A DNA stretch of 64,000 nt from Sporosarcina psychrophila (GTDB taxonomy: Bacteria; Bacillota; Bacilli; Bacillales_A; Planococcaceae), in the NCBI RefSeq assembly GCF_001590685.1, contig NZ_CP014616.1, positions 3,595,001 through 3,659,000 on the forward strand, written 5' to 3'. This document shows, piece by piece, positions 44,999-53,288 of this stretch. Within the stretch, counting starts at the first letter, position 1. Every line of letters starts with the position of its first letter. Below the pieces are notes generated by a model. It had not been told where the DNA came from, searched no databases, and saw nothing but the letters and a program-made list of their open reading frames with translations. Both the position numbers and the translations under genes were made by a program.

Positions 44999-45200
44999 CA
45001 CTCCAGGTTGCAGATTTCATCCCCGATAACGAAATGCACTTTCTCAAATAGACCATCCAGCGAAGGCGCGACTTCGTGTTAGCCGAAGCGATAAGACTAA
45101 GGAGGGATGCAGTTCAATCCCTCCCAAGGGGTCTTCTTTCCGGCTTATCGCGGGAGGCATCCACAAAGCGCCGAAGCGATATTCGTAGGATTTCTATTTC
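44999..45200 (+). repeat. Dispersed structured repeat, copy R4, with an enlarged central hairpin
   Basis: Same sequence as R3, but between AAGACT and GGTCTTC it carries an extra hairpin AGGAGGGATGCAGTTCAATC-CCTCC. That hairpin word also occurs in the block at 49.2 and 49.55 kb. Confidence 0.8.
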
Positions 45201-45307
45201 ATTCCAAGTATTGGGACTTTTTCAGTGGCTTCCCAAAAGCCCTTGTAAAGCGCATAAGCCGTATTCATTTGTTCAACATAATAGTAATTATTTTTCAAGT
45301 GCAAGCA

Positions 45308-45352
45308 TTTGTCTCTAACCCTCTTGGTACAACCGCGTACTTTAAGGAGAGA
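45308..45352 (+). promoter_or_regulatory. Coat promoter block E1 (SigK-like)
   Basis: TTTGTC, 22 bp, CGTACTTTA (SigK -10 pattern C-R-T-A-N3-T-A), with AC 16 bp before the -10, then AAGGAGAG. Followed 51 bp later by a CotG-type gene. Confidence 0.65.
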
Positions 45353-45402
45353 GGAAGGATTGCGTGGTACTTTCTCCCAATAAGCGAAAAAGGAGGGCGG
45401 AC

Positions 45403-45609
45403 ATGTCGCTATTTTTTGATAATGAAATACAAAAAGTAAAGAAAAGAACTGATCGCTTAGGGTTAGATAACTTAATGTCTCAGGATCCTCGTGATAAACA
45501 GAACAATGCTAACAGATATAGAAACACTTCTCAAAATCAAACAATTTCTAACAAGGATCAACATGATTCCGGCAAGCGACCAAATAGAAGGAGAAATAAC
45601 AAGTACTAA
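45403..45609 (+). CDS. CotG-type spore coat protein, short form
   Basis: 68 residues from MSLFFDNEIQKVKKRTDRLG (AAAGGAGGG before the ATG). The first 30 residues (SLGLDN/LGLDNLMSQDP pattern) match the leader of the next gene and of B. subtilis CotG (DIEEAV...GLKDYLYQEP). The tail is Asn/Gln/Arg-rich, ending GKRPNRRRNNKY, without Cys. Probably a basic coat polymer and a possible CotH substrate through its few Ser/Thr residues. Confidence 0.75.
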   Translation: MSLFFDNEIQKVKKRTDRLGLDNLMSQDPRDKQNNANRYRNTSQNQTISNKDQHDSGKRPNRRRNNKY

Positions 45610-45765
45610 ATATAGTGCAGGGCATGGTTCCAGTGAAACTATGAATTTTTCCACTTATCTGGTTTGACTTATGAAGCTCATCTAAGTTTAAAAGGTTTTC
45701 TTTCTTATCTTTTAAGAATTGACTCACTTCCCGCCCACTTCTAATTATTTCTCGAAGTGTGTGCG

Positions 45766-45812
45766 TTTGTCTCGGACACTTAGTGTACGTAAACGTACAT
45801 TAAGTGGAGAGT
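45766..45812 (+). promoter_or_regulatory. Coat promoter block E2 (SigK-like)
   Basis: TTTGTC, 22 bp, CGTACATTA, AC 16 bp before the -10, then AAGTGGAGAGTAAGGATT. A GTACGT palindrome overlaps the spacer. Confidence 0.65.
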
Positions 45813-45888
45813 AAGGATTTGAGGCAATCCGTAAATGGAATATGAGCAAGTCTTCATTCTTTATCTACAAAAAAAAAGGAGGTTTAAC

Positions 45889-46488
45889 GTGTCTCAATTT
45901 TTAAGTAACGATGACATTCAAAAAGCGATTAATAAGGTGGTAAGCTTGGGGTTAGACAACTTTATGTTCCAAGAGCCGTCAAGTAACAAACATTGCACAA
46001 GCAGTAAACGTTGTTCAAGCAGCAGACATTGCACAAGCAGTAAACGCCGCACTAGCAGCAGACATTGCACAAGCAGTAAGCGCCGCACTAGCAGCAGACA
46101 TTGCACAAGCAGTAAGCGCCGCACTAGCAGCAGACATTGCACAAGCAGTAAGCGCCGTTCTTGTTGGAAAAAACATAATACTTGCGACAAGAAACGTACA
46201 GTCTTTGGTCCAATACTTCCAAGCAACAAGCGACGCTCTTGCGACAAGAAACGTTCTAGCTCGAAGAAACACAATACTTGCGACAAGAAACGTACTTGCG
46301 TAAAACGACGCACTTGCTGTAAAAAACAGCAGACTTGCGAAAAACGACGCACTTGCTGTAAAAAACGGCAAACTTGCGAAAAGCAACGTCCTTGCTGCAA
46401 AAAACAGCAGACTTGCGAAAAGCGACGTCCTTGTTGTAAAAAACAGCAGACTTGCCAAAAGCGGCGTCCTTGCTGTGGCGGCTACTAA
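45889..46488 (+). CDS. cotG: CotG-like Cys/Lys/Arg/Ser-repeat spore coat protein
   Basis: 199 residues from a GTG (AAAGGAGG, 7 bp). Residues 1-31 are the CotG leader (SNDDIQKAINKVVSLGLDNF, MFQEP). Residues about 32-90 are 12-residue repeats SSRHCTSSKRRT (36 bp, almost identical in DNA). Residues about 135-196 are 13-residue repeats CCKKQQTCEKRRP. The Ser-rich basic repeats fit CotH phosphorylation; the Cys-rich ones fit disulfide cross-linking. B. subtilis CotG has Ser/Lys/His repeats but no such Cys block. A longer in-frame ATG upstream lacks a ribosome site. Confidence 0.85.
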   Translation: MSQFLSNDDIQKAINKVVSLGLDNFMFQEPSSNKHCTSSKRCSSSRHCTSSKRRTSSRHCTSSKRRTSSRHCTSSKRRTSSRHCTSSKRRSCWKKHNTCDKKRTVFGPILPSNKRRSCDKKRSSSKKHNTCDKKRTCVKRRTCCKKQQTCEKRRTCCKKRQTCEKQRPCCKKQQTCEKRRPCCKKQQTCQKRRPCCGGY

Positions 46489-46541
46489 TTAATCACCTTA
46501 GCACTTGCATTCATAGCAATTCTTGCAACTAAATGAAGTGT

Positions 46542-46577
46542 AACGAAAACCCCTTTCTATTGAGAGGGATTTTCGTT
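46542..46577 (+). terminator. Terminator of the cotG-like gene
   Basis: ACGAAAACCCCT / AGGGATTTTCGT stem. Confidence 0.7.
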
Positions 46578-46619
46578 ATCGTCTACATTCCAACGTTATT
46601 TATTTTTACACTATAAACG

Positions 46620-46662
46620 TTTGTCCCTGTCATTTGTGGGACAGCCACATAATTTAAGGTGA
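46620..46662 (+). promoter_or_regulatory. Coat promoter block E3 (SigK-like)
   Basis: TTTGTC, 22 bp, CATAATTTA (exact SigK -10), then AAGGTGAGGGAAAGATT. The -35 dinucleotide is TC instead of AC. A repeat element lies between it and the gene. Confidence 0.6.
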
Positions 46663-46694
46663 GGGAAAGATTAGTTACTGTATATGTGAATATC

Positions 46695-46759
46695 TATATA
46701 AACTGAGCGAAGTTGCCTTACAAGGGGGAGGGGGAGGGGTAGCCGTAGCGAATTCAATG
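46695..46759 (+). repeat. Dispersed structured repeat, short copy R6
   Basis: TATATAAACTGAGCGAAG ... GGGGTAGCCGTAGCGAATTC-AATG: both ends of the family around a G-rich centre (GGGGGAGGGGGAGGGG). Confidence 0.65.
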
Positions 46760-46859
46760 TAGTTCTTTATTTTTCGTATATATAACAGTGATATGATTCT
46801 TATATAAAGAATAGTTATCCACTTTCTTTCTCTTAATAAAGATGAAAGGAGGTAAGGGT

Positions 46860-47126
46860 ATGTCTTCTTTTCCAATGAATAATAACCAAAATGTCGGTAA
46901 ACATGGTAACGATTGCAGATGTGGGTGTCGTTCGCACAAACCACAGCACAGTCATTCGCAATGCTGTTCAGAAAACAGACCGCAAAATACGTGTACAATC
47001 ACATTCAGACATACCGGAGTAAGTCGTGTTTGGAGACCTGATACTGGTTGTGACCAGTGTAGGAATTCTAATCATCAACATTGCCACCGCAAGCACCGTT
47101 CTTGCGGGTGTAACTTCGGATTTTAA
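46860..47126 (+). CDS. Small Cys/His-rich protein, probable spore coat component
   Basis: 88 residues from MSSFPMNNNQNVGKHGNDCR (AAAGGAGGT, 6 bp). About twelve Cys and ten His in CxC and HxxHC groups (CRCGCRSHKPQHSHSQCC, CHRKHRSCGCNFGF). No signal peptide. Position after the CotG-type genes and behind the third copy of their promoter block makes a late coat protein likely; metal binding or cross-linking is possible. Family not recognised. Confidence 0.75.
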   Translation: MSSFPMNNNQNVGKHGNDCRCGCRSHKPQHSHSQCCSENRPQNTCTITFRHTGVSRVWRPDTGCDQCRNSNHQHCHRKHRSCGCNFGF

Positions 47127-47135
47127 ATGGATTAT

Positions 47136-47187
47136 GGGCTACCCCGTAAGTCGCAATTGAGCGGCTTGCTGGGACTAGCCCTTTTTT
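47136..47187 (+). terminator. Terminator of the Cys/His-rich gene
   Basis: GGGCTA...TAGCCC outer stem with AAGTC/GGCTT inner pairing and a T6 run. Confidence 0.7.
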
Positions 47188-47212
47188 ATTTTAAACCTTA
47201 CTCTCCACTAAA

Positions 47213-47243
47213 AGACCTCCCCGTCAACAACCCGGAGAGGTCT
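47213..47243 (-). terminator. Terminator of the acyl-CoA ligase gene
   Basis: AGACCTC / GAGAGGTCT with CC/GG extension, 7 bp past the stop codon. Confidence 0.7.
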
Positions 47244-47249
47244 ATCTAG

Positions 47250-48803
47250 TTAGATTTTCACTTGGTCTTTCAATGACCGTCTCAATATTTTACCAGTCGT
47301 GTTTTTCGGCAGTTCATCTAAAAACTCGATTTGTTTTGGTACCTTATATTTCGCCAAACGAGCCGCACAGTATGCGATCAATGCTTCTTTGTCCTCTTTG
47401 ACACCCTCTTTTAAGACAACAAATGCATGGACCTCTTCACCGAAATCGGGATCAGGTAAGCCAATGACCGCCGCTTCAATGATGTCACGGTGAGCGAATA
47501 ATACTTCTTCAACTTCACGTGGATAAACGTTATAGCCTCCGACGATAACAAGATCCTTTTTACGATCGACAATGTAGAAATAGCCATTTTCGTCGCGTTT
47601 CGCCATATCCCCCGTGTACAACCAGCCATTGCGGATAGCGGACTCCGTTTCTTCAGGCATTTTGTAATAGCCTTTCATGACGTTCGGTCCGCGTACGATT
47701 AATTCGCCGACTTCCCCATCTGGTACTTCATTGCCCAATTCATCAACGACTTTGTTTTCGACATTGATGATATTCGTCCCGATTGAACCTGGAATACGCT
47801 CGCGGTCAGTCGGATTAAAGCATGTAACGGGTGATGCTTCAGACAAGCCGTATCCTTCAGAAACCCTTACATTGAATTTCTCTTCGAAATTATGCAGCAA
47901 TGCGACCGGTAATGATGATCCCCCAGAAATTGTAGTTCGAACAGATTTGAAATCGCTCGGATCAGCGTCTGGGAACTGGTATAAGAAATTGTACATTGTT
48001 GGCACAGCCGCGAAAATAGTCGCCTGCTGTTCTTTCACGACTTTAAATACTTCTGCTGGACTAAAGCGCGGTAGCAATAAAATCGTTGCACCTTTTACTA
48101 GTGGTGCATTGACAACGACTGTAAGCGCGAAGACATGGAATACCGGCAGCGTCGCTACAACACGGTCATCTTCCGTGAAATCCAAGTAATCCGCCACATC
48201 ACGCGCGTTTGAATACAGGTTACCATGTGTCAGCATCGCGCCTTTTGGCTGTCCCGTCGTACCTGATGTATACAGAATGATAGCGGTTTCATTTTCATCA
48301 ACAACAACGGGTTCCTGATTAGGTCTTCCTGTAGTAATGAGTTGTGTGAATGAACGGACTTTCGACTTCACTGCAGCCGGAAGTGCGGCGATTTTCTCTG
48401 GTGTTTCCGGAACCGTTTCGCAAATTACATAATGCTCAACAGTTGGGAATGCGCCCGCAGCCTGTTCAACAAGTGGCAGCAGAAGGTCAAGCGCGATAAC
48501 TGCTTTCGCATCACTGTTATGTATGATATACGAAATTTCGTCTGGCGTGTAAATTGGATTGACCGGAATTGCTGTTGCACCAATTCGCATTGTCGCGTAA
48601 AGCGATATAAGGAAATGAGGTGTATTACCTAGCAGAAATGCGACGTGATCCCCTTTGCCAACGCCAAGGTCTTGCAGTGCAGATGCGAACATGGATACCG
48701 ATTGATCGAATTCTGCATATGATGTATCTTTCCCCATAAAGTGATAAGCCGCTTTTTCAGGCTGTGTCATTGCAGTTTCGTGTACTCGCGTAACTAGATT
48801 CAT
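47250..48803 (-). CDS. Long-chain acyl-CoA synthetase (AMP-forming)
   Basis: 517 residues, ANL superfamily. Activates fatty acids for beta-oxidation. P-loop-like ILYTSGTTGQPKGAMLTHGN, YGLSEASPVTCFNP, GWLYTGDMAKRDENGYFYIV and the catalytic C-terminal Lys in PKNTTGKILRRSL are present. Resembles B. subtilis YhfL/LcfA; yhfL lies near lplJ (yhfJ) in that genome. AAGGGGATG precedes the ATG. A perfect FadR-like palindrome upstream indicates fatty-acid-responsive control. Confidence 0.93.
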   Translation of the reverse strand: MNLVTRVHETAMTQPEKAAYHFMGKDTSYAEFDQSVSMFASALQDLGVGKGDHVAFLLGNTPHFLISLYATMRIGATAIPVNPIYTPDEISYIIHNSDAKAVIALDLLLPLVEQAAGAFPTVEHYVICETVPETPEKIAALPAAVKSKVRSFTQLITTGRPNQEPVVVDENETAIILYTSGTTGQPKGAMLTHGNLYSNARDVADYLDFTEDDRVVATLPVFHVFALTVVVNAPLVKGATILLLPRFSPAEVFKVVKEQQATIFAAVPTMYNFLYQFPDADPSDFKSVRTTISGGSSLPVALLHNFEEKFNVRVSEGYGLSEASPVTCFNPTDRERIPGSIGTNIINVENKVVDELGNEVPDGEVGELIVRGPNVMKGYYKMPEETESAIRNGWLYTGDMAKRDENGYFYIVDRKKDLVIVGGYNVYPREVEEVLFAHRDIIEAAVIGLPDPDFGEEVHAFVVLKEGVKEDKEALIAYCAARLAKYKVPKQIEFLDELPKNTTGKILRRSLKDQVKI

Positions 48804-48824
48804 AAGTTCATCCCCTTTTGATTA

Positions 48825-48842
48825 AATGAATGATCATTCATT
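48825..48842. promoter_or_regulatory. FadR-type operator
   Basis: Perfect 18-bp palindrome AATGAATGATCATTCATT, 22 bp before the acyl-CoA ligase start. Matches the TGAATGA...TCATTCA box of the Bacillus FadR fatty-acid repressor. Confidence 0.8.
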
Positions 48843-48892
48843 CCCACTATAATCATTATATAAGAAAAGTTCTGATAAATCAAGACGAGAAA

Positions 48893-49590
48893 AGCGGAAG
48901 GTGCCGCTCAGATGCGACAGGCATAAGGCGGACCGGCTATGCGGCGTTTTTTGCCGAATAGCTGGGCTGACTTATGACCCGAGCATTTGGCGCCTGGAGC
49001 TAGACACGAAAAGCGCAAGTGGCCGTTTAAATGCGACAGGCACAAGACAGTTTGCGAGGAGGCGTACCTCAGCCCCTACAGCAAAATGACTTGTGACCCG
49101 AGCATCTGGCCGCTGGAGCTAGACAGTCGAAAAGCGGAAGGCGGCCGAATAAGGGAGTGCAGCCTAAGTTCGCCACTTCCTGTGGCAATAAAGAGGGATG
49201 CAGTTCAATCCCTCTCCGCTGCATGACCTGCATGATGCAGGCCCGCGACAGGCATAAGACAGTCTGCGTGGAGGCGTACCTCAGCCCCCACAGCAAAATG
49301 ACTTGTGACCCGAGCATCTGGCCGCTGGAGCTAGACACGAAAAGCGGAATGCGCTGCTCAGATGCGACAGGCATAAGGCGGACCGGCTATACGGCGTTTT
49401 TTGCCGAATAGCTGGGCTGACTCTTAGGGATCGCAACCTAAGTTCGCCGCGTCCTGCGGCAATGGTTGCGTAACTCACATCCTGTGAGCCTCCGGACCCT
49501 TAGGCGCTGGAGCCAGACAATCGAAAAGCGGATACGCCAATAAAGAGGGATGTAGTTCAGCCCTCTCCGTTGTATGATTTGCATCATGCA
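48893..49590. repeat. Block of four related palindromic repeat units
   Basis: Units begin CGAAAAGCGGAAGG and end GGCGCCTGGAGCTAGACA, containing ATGCGACAGGCATAAGGCGG, GGCGTTTTTTGCCGAATAGC or GGAGGCGTACCTCAGCCCC, and GAGCATCTGGCCGCTGGAGC. AATAAAGAGGGATGCAGTTC-AATCCCTC occurs twice (about 49.19 and 49.55 kb). Frames inside are accidental. The block fills the gap between the acyl-CoA ligase and the exporter. Confidence 0.8.
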
Positions 49591-49596
49591 GACTTG

Positions 49597-51537
49597 TCAC
49601 GCCGATGCTTTAATATGCGCAAGATAGCGCCAGCGGATTAAATAGAAATAAAAGATTTGCATTAGCGTAAATCCGACAAGTACGAGAACTAGTTCTTTTA
49701 CAATTGAAATTTCCGCCAGTGCATCCCAAATTACTTGTAAAGACAGAAATGCAAATGAACTATGAACAAATGCAACTCCCCATGGGAAGAAAAACTGCGG
49801 GATTAATTGCCGATTGACAATTTTCTTGAACTCGCGATCCGTGATTCCCATACGTCGTAAAACATCGAACTGTTTACGATCACTTTCGAGCGATGTATAC
49901 AGTCTGAAGTAGATGAAACTTCCTGCCGCTAGGAAAAATACGGCCGCCAAAAGTAAGCCGATGAACAATAACAGTGAAAATGTCGTGCGAATGACCGAAT
50001 AATTCAAGCCCGGATTTTCAAATGAATATAGTAAATCATCGGATCCCCCCGCAAGAAATGATTCCGAAACCTTGGCATCGATGGACAAGCCAATTTCCTG
50101 TGTTTTTTGCCAATCAGGAACATGGAATGCATAGTAGGAAAATGACTTATCCCCCTGTGTTAATCCCTTTTCGAGTACCAATTCATAATCCGCATCATTC
50201 AATACGATCGCATTCATTGCAATCGAGTACGAAGAAAATAAATGATAAGGATACGCCCCATCTATCTTAACGTGGACATCACTTTCTTTGAGTAGCGTTG
50301 TCACAGTTCGATCCTTCAGCTGGTCATACGATGAAGCGGAAGGAGGTAGGAAAACGGCTTCGCCTTTTTCCATGTCAATAATTTGATAACCAAACGACTG
50401 AGCAAGTATATTCACATTGGATAGCTTCAGTATCGCAACGGGGTTCTTGGTGAACGTCGAAGTCTGTTCCAACACCTGGAACCGAACAAGTGAATAATCG
50501 ATCTGCTCTGCTTTCAGTTCGTCGACGAGCTGTGTAATATGCTTCCTTTCAAGTTCATTGTTAGATTCACTTTTGTAAACAAGACCTAACGGATGCATTT
50601 CATGGTACTGGGAAGCAAAAGAAGTAAGCGATGCAAGTATGCCAACTGACATGAACGCTACAGTCGATACGATTGTCACGATGAAAAACATGCGCGCATT
50701 TTCACGCAGCCGCACGACACCTTCAGATATTGACAGCAACCAAAAATGATGCCAATACAATCTTTTTCGATTGCGAAGCTTATGAAGGAGCAAAGGTAAG
50801 GAATCCGTGAAAAAGTAAAAGGTCCCTATTGTTGCAAGCGGTGGCAAGAAAAAGATCAGGCCGGTTACGACGGAATTCGTTGTCGATGCAGCCAGGATAT
50901 AGGACAATGCAAGAATCAGTAATCCCAGATAGCCACGTGCTTTTGAATAGCCGTACGCCCCTCGACTTCCTGCATCTCCTTGTATGAGATCGGCCACCTC
51001 ACCGGTCCGAATGAACACCGGAGCCACATACGAAATGATTATAAACAGACTCATGAAAGCACCAATTGTCAGTGCAAATGGTTCCCATGATAAATAGAGG
51101 GGCAAAGTTGGCAACAGAACGATTTCCCGTATAATCATAAAAAAGAATTTTGAAAACATAAATCCAAGAATAGTCCCTGCAACAATAGATGCCGTTCCTA
51201 TAATCATTGTCTCAATGAATATAAGGCGGTTCAATTGTCGCTTCGCCATCCCTAAATGCAGCAAAATGCCGAATTCCTTCGACCTCGCCTGAAGAAATGC
51301 CCGCATCGAATAAAACAGGAAAAAAACAGTGAAAATATACAATATAATTTCTGCGATTCCCATACCCATTATGGCAATTTCTTGAACAAACCGATTTTCT
51401 ATGGATGGATGAAACAACAACATGGAATAAAGGAAAAACACCATAACGGAGAAAACGCTTGCCATGAAAAATGCAGTGTAAACACGTCTATTTCGAATAA
51501 CATTACGGTAAGCGAATTGACGAAAGGTCATGGACAT
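49597..51537 (-). CDS. Bce-type ABC transporter permease (antimicrobial peptide resistance)
   Basis: 646 residues, ten predicted membrane helices in the FtsX/BceB plan, with a large external domain between helices 7 and 8 (about residues 310-510) thought to bind peptide antibiotics. MTFRQFAYRNVIRNRRVYTA start; KEFGILLHLGMAKRQLNRLI and FDVLRRMGITDREFKKIV are the FtsX coupling helices. It overlaps the ATPase gene by 35 bp and is last of a four-gene RR-HK-ATPase-permease operon like yxdJKLM. It detoxifies and also signals to the kinase. Confidence 0.92.
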   Translation of the reverse strand: MSMTFRQFAYRNVIRNRRVYTAFFMASVFSVMVFFLYSMLLFHPSIENRFVQEIAIMGMGIAEIILYIFTVFFLFYSMRAFLQARSKEFGILLHLGMAKRQLNRLIFIETMIIGTASIVAGTILGFMFSKFFFMIIREIVLLPTLPLYLSWEPFALTIGAFMSLFIIISYVAPVFIRTGEVADLIQGDAGSRGAYGYSKARGYLGLLILALSYILAASTTNSVVTGLIFFLPPLATIGTFYFFTDSLPLLLHKLRNRKRLYWHHFWLLSISEGVVRLRENARMFFIVTIVSTVAFMSVGILASLTSFASQYHEMHPLGLVYKSESNNELERKHITQLVDELKAEQIDYSLVRFQVLEQTSTFTKNPVAILKLSNVNILAQSFGYQIIDMEKGEAVFLPPSASSYDQLKDRTVTTLLKESDVHVKIDGAYPYHLFSSYSIAMNAIVLNDADYELVLEKGLTQGDKSFSYYAFHVPDWQKTQEIGLSIDAKVSESFLAGGSDDLLYSFENPGLNYSVIRTTFSLLLFIGLLLAAVFFLAAGSFIYFRLYTSLESDRKQFDVLRRMGITDREFKKIVNRQLIPQFFFPWGVAFVHSSFAFLSLQVIWDALAEISIVKELVLVLVGFTLMQIFYFYLIRWRYLAHIKASA

Positions 51538-52312
51538 CCCCCCCGAGAAGAGACAAGACGTTCAAAATACGTTGGAAAAATGTTTGACGTCTTTCATCTT
51601 TATAGATTTCATTGAAAAATTCGCCGTCCTTGATGAATAGCACACGGTCACAATAACTGGCGGCAATCGGATCATGCGTCACCATAACGACAGTTGTTTT
51701 TTCACTTTTATTAATATGGCTTAGCAATTCGAGCACATCTTTCGCGGACTTCGAATCGAGATTACCAGTTGGTTCATCAGCAAGAATGATTTTGGGTTTA
51801 TGAATAAGTGCCCGCCCAATCGCCGTTCGTTGCGCTTGTCCCCCCGATAATTCGTCGGGCCTACGTTTTAGAATATCTATCAAATCAAGACGTGCTGCAG
51901 TTTCTGCAATACGTCTTTCCATTTCAGGAACTGATAAGCCATCAAGGGTCAGCGGTAAAACGAGATTCTCTTCTACTGTCAGCATTTGAAGCAGATTAAT
52001 ATCTTGAAAAACGAAGCCGAGATTGCGCCGTCTGAATAATGCTAGGTCGTTTTGTTTGAGCGCTTCTGGCTCGATTCCATTTATCATCAGGCGTCCATAT
52101 GTCGGTAAAGTAATCGTCGAAATCAAGTTCAGCAAAGTTGTTTTTCCGCTTCCGGAAGGGCCCATGACCGCGACGAACTCGCCTTCCTCCACTTCAAAAT
52201 CAAGACGGTTCAACGCTCGGTGCATCACTTTTCCTTCATAAATTTTCGTCACTTCCGTCAGTTCCACGATTGTGTTCCGATTCACCCGTCTCACCTGCCT
52301 CTCCATTTTCAA
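51503..52312 (-). CDS. Bce-type ABC transporter ATPase
   Basis: Up to 269 residues. Walker A GPSGSGKTTL, signature ELSGGQAQRTAIGR, Walker B ILADEPTGNLD, H-loop VMVTHDP. The listed ATG would overlap the kinase gene by 77 bp. A GTG at about 52285 (MNRNTIVELTEVTKIYEGKV) is closer to the usual family start, so the first nine residues are doubtful. Part of the peptide-sensing and resistance operon. Confidence 0.9.
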   Translation of the reverse strand: MKMERQVRRVNRNTIVELTEVTKIYEGKVMHRALNRLDFEVEEGEFVAVMGPSGSGKTTLLNLISTITLPTYGRLMINGIEPEALKQNDLALFRRRNLGFVFQDINLLQMLTVEENLVLPLTLDGLSVPEMERRIAETAARLDLIDILKRRPDELSGGQAQRTAIGRALIHKPKIILADEPTGNLDSKSAKDVLELLSHINKSEKTTVVMVTHDPIAASYCDRVLFIKDGEFFNEIYKDERRQTFFQRILNVLSLLGGDVHDLSSIRLP

Positions 52313-53288
52313 ATAGTACTGTCACCGTTGTCCCGATTCCTTTTTCAGATTCAATTGACAGTGGATGACCTAACCGATTGCATACTTCTGATGCAATATA
52401 AAGTCCCATTCCTGTTGATTCGCCAGTTAGTCGACCATTTTCACCAGTGAAGAAAGCCTTGGTAACTCGCTTCAAATCCGAAGATGGGATACCAATCCCT
52501 TCATCTCGAATTTGCAATTTCAGTCCATTCCCTGTACAAGACGCTATTAAATGGACTTTCTTTCCCTCGTCGAACGTATATTTCACCGCATTCGTAATGA
52601 ACTGCCCGATGACGATTTTCATCCACTTCACATCCGTGGCAACAACGAAGTTGTCATCGATTGAAATAACTGGGAATACGCCATTGGTGATGAACAGCCG
52701 CTTATGTTCCGTCACGATTTCTTGTACTAGTTTTTTCAAATCAATGCGCTCGATCTGCATATCTTGTTCAAACGTTTCGAGCCGTGCATTGACAAGTACC
52801 GAATCGAGCCCACGCCGTATTTTGTCAACCTCTTCAGTGATACTGTCACGGTCGAGATCATCTTTTTCCTGCAGTAAAAGTCCCATAACAGAAATCGGTG
52901 TTTTCATCTGATGGACCCACTGATTCATGAAGTGGAGTTGGCGATGTTGAGCTGCATACAAGCGTTGCACTTCGTTTTGATACAGTCGGTACAATTCACG
53001 TGTAAATTCAGTCGTTTGCCGATGCTCTGGCGCTTGTGCAAATCGGATCAGTGCATCTTCCATCTTTTCTGGCTTGCGCGTAATCGCGTCGTAAAATGAA
53101 CGCCTCATAATAAACTTCCCTAATAAATAGCCGCTGGTCAACAACATACTCATACTGATTGAATAGATAGCCGTGTTGAAATTGCGGAAACCATCCAACC
53201 AATACAGCAACATAATGAACAATATAAGAATTAGTTGAAAAGCGAGGAAAGATAGATGTTCTCTTAGAAAAAGGCTTAGTTTTTTCAT
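52236..53288 (-). CDS. Intramembrane-sensing histidine kinase (BceS-like)
   Basis: 350 residues. Two membrane helices near residues 12-60 with almost no external loop, so it does not sense peptide itself but is driven by the transporter. Phospho-acceptor His in MNQWVHQMKTPISVM, N-box VIGQFITNAVKYTF, G-boxes RDEGIGIPSSDL and TGMGLYIA. Its start overlaps the regulator stop by four bases. Confidence 0.92.
   Translation of the reverse strand: MKKLSLFLREHLSFLAFQLILILFIMLLYWLDGFRNFNTAIYSISMSMLLTSGYLLGKFIMRRSFYDAITRKPEKMEDALIRFAQAPEHRQTTEFTRELYRLYQNEVQRLYAAQHRQLHFMNQWVHQMKTPISVMGLLLQEKDDLDRDSITEEVDKIRRGLDSVLVNARLETFEQDMQIERIDLKKLVQEIVTEHKRLFITNGVFPVISIDDNFVVATDVKWMKIVIGQFITNAVKYTFDEGKKVHLIASCTGNGLKLQIRDEGIGIPSSDLKRVTKAFFTGENGRLTGESTGMGLYIASEVCNRLGHPLSIESEKGIGTTVTVLFENGEAGETGESEHNRGTDGSDENL

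Noticed and set aside
45090..45130. tRNA T-arm resemblance of GGGATGCAGTTCAATCCC
   Set aside because: A GTTCAAT loop on a GGG/CCC stem looks T-arm-like, but no acceptor, D or anticodon arms surround it and it recurs as a simple hairpin.
45918..46458. Two long minus-strand frames opposite the cotG-like gene
   Set aside because: They mirror the repetitive coding DNA, have monotonous Leu/Val/Arg or Ala/Ser/Phe content and no ribosome site. The plus-strand frame has a CotG leader and a good ribosome site.
48901..49478. Several overlapping frames of 60-100 codons in the 49-kb repeat block
   Set aside because: Frames occur on both strands through palindromic repeats and carry no family resemblance; the DNA is better explained as repeats.
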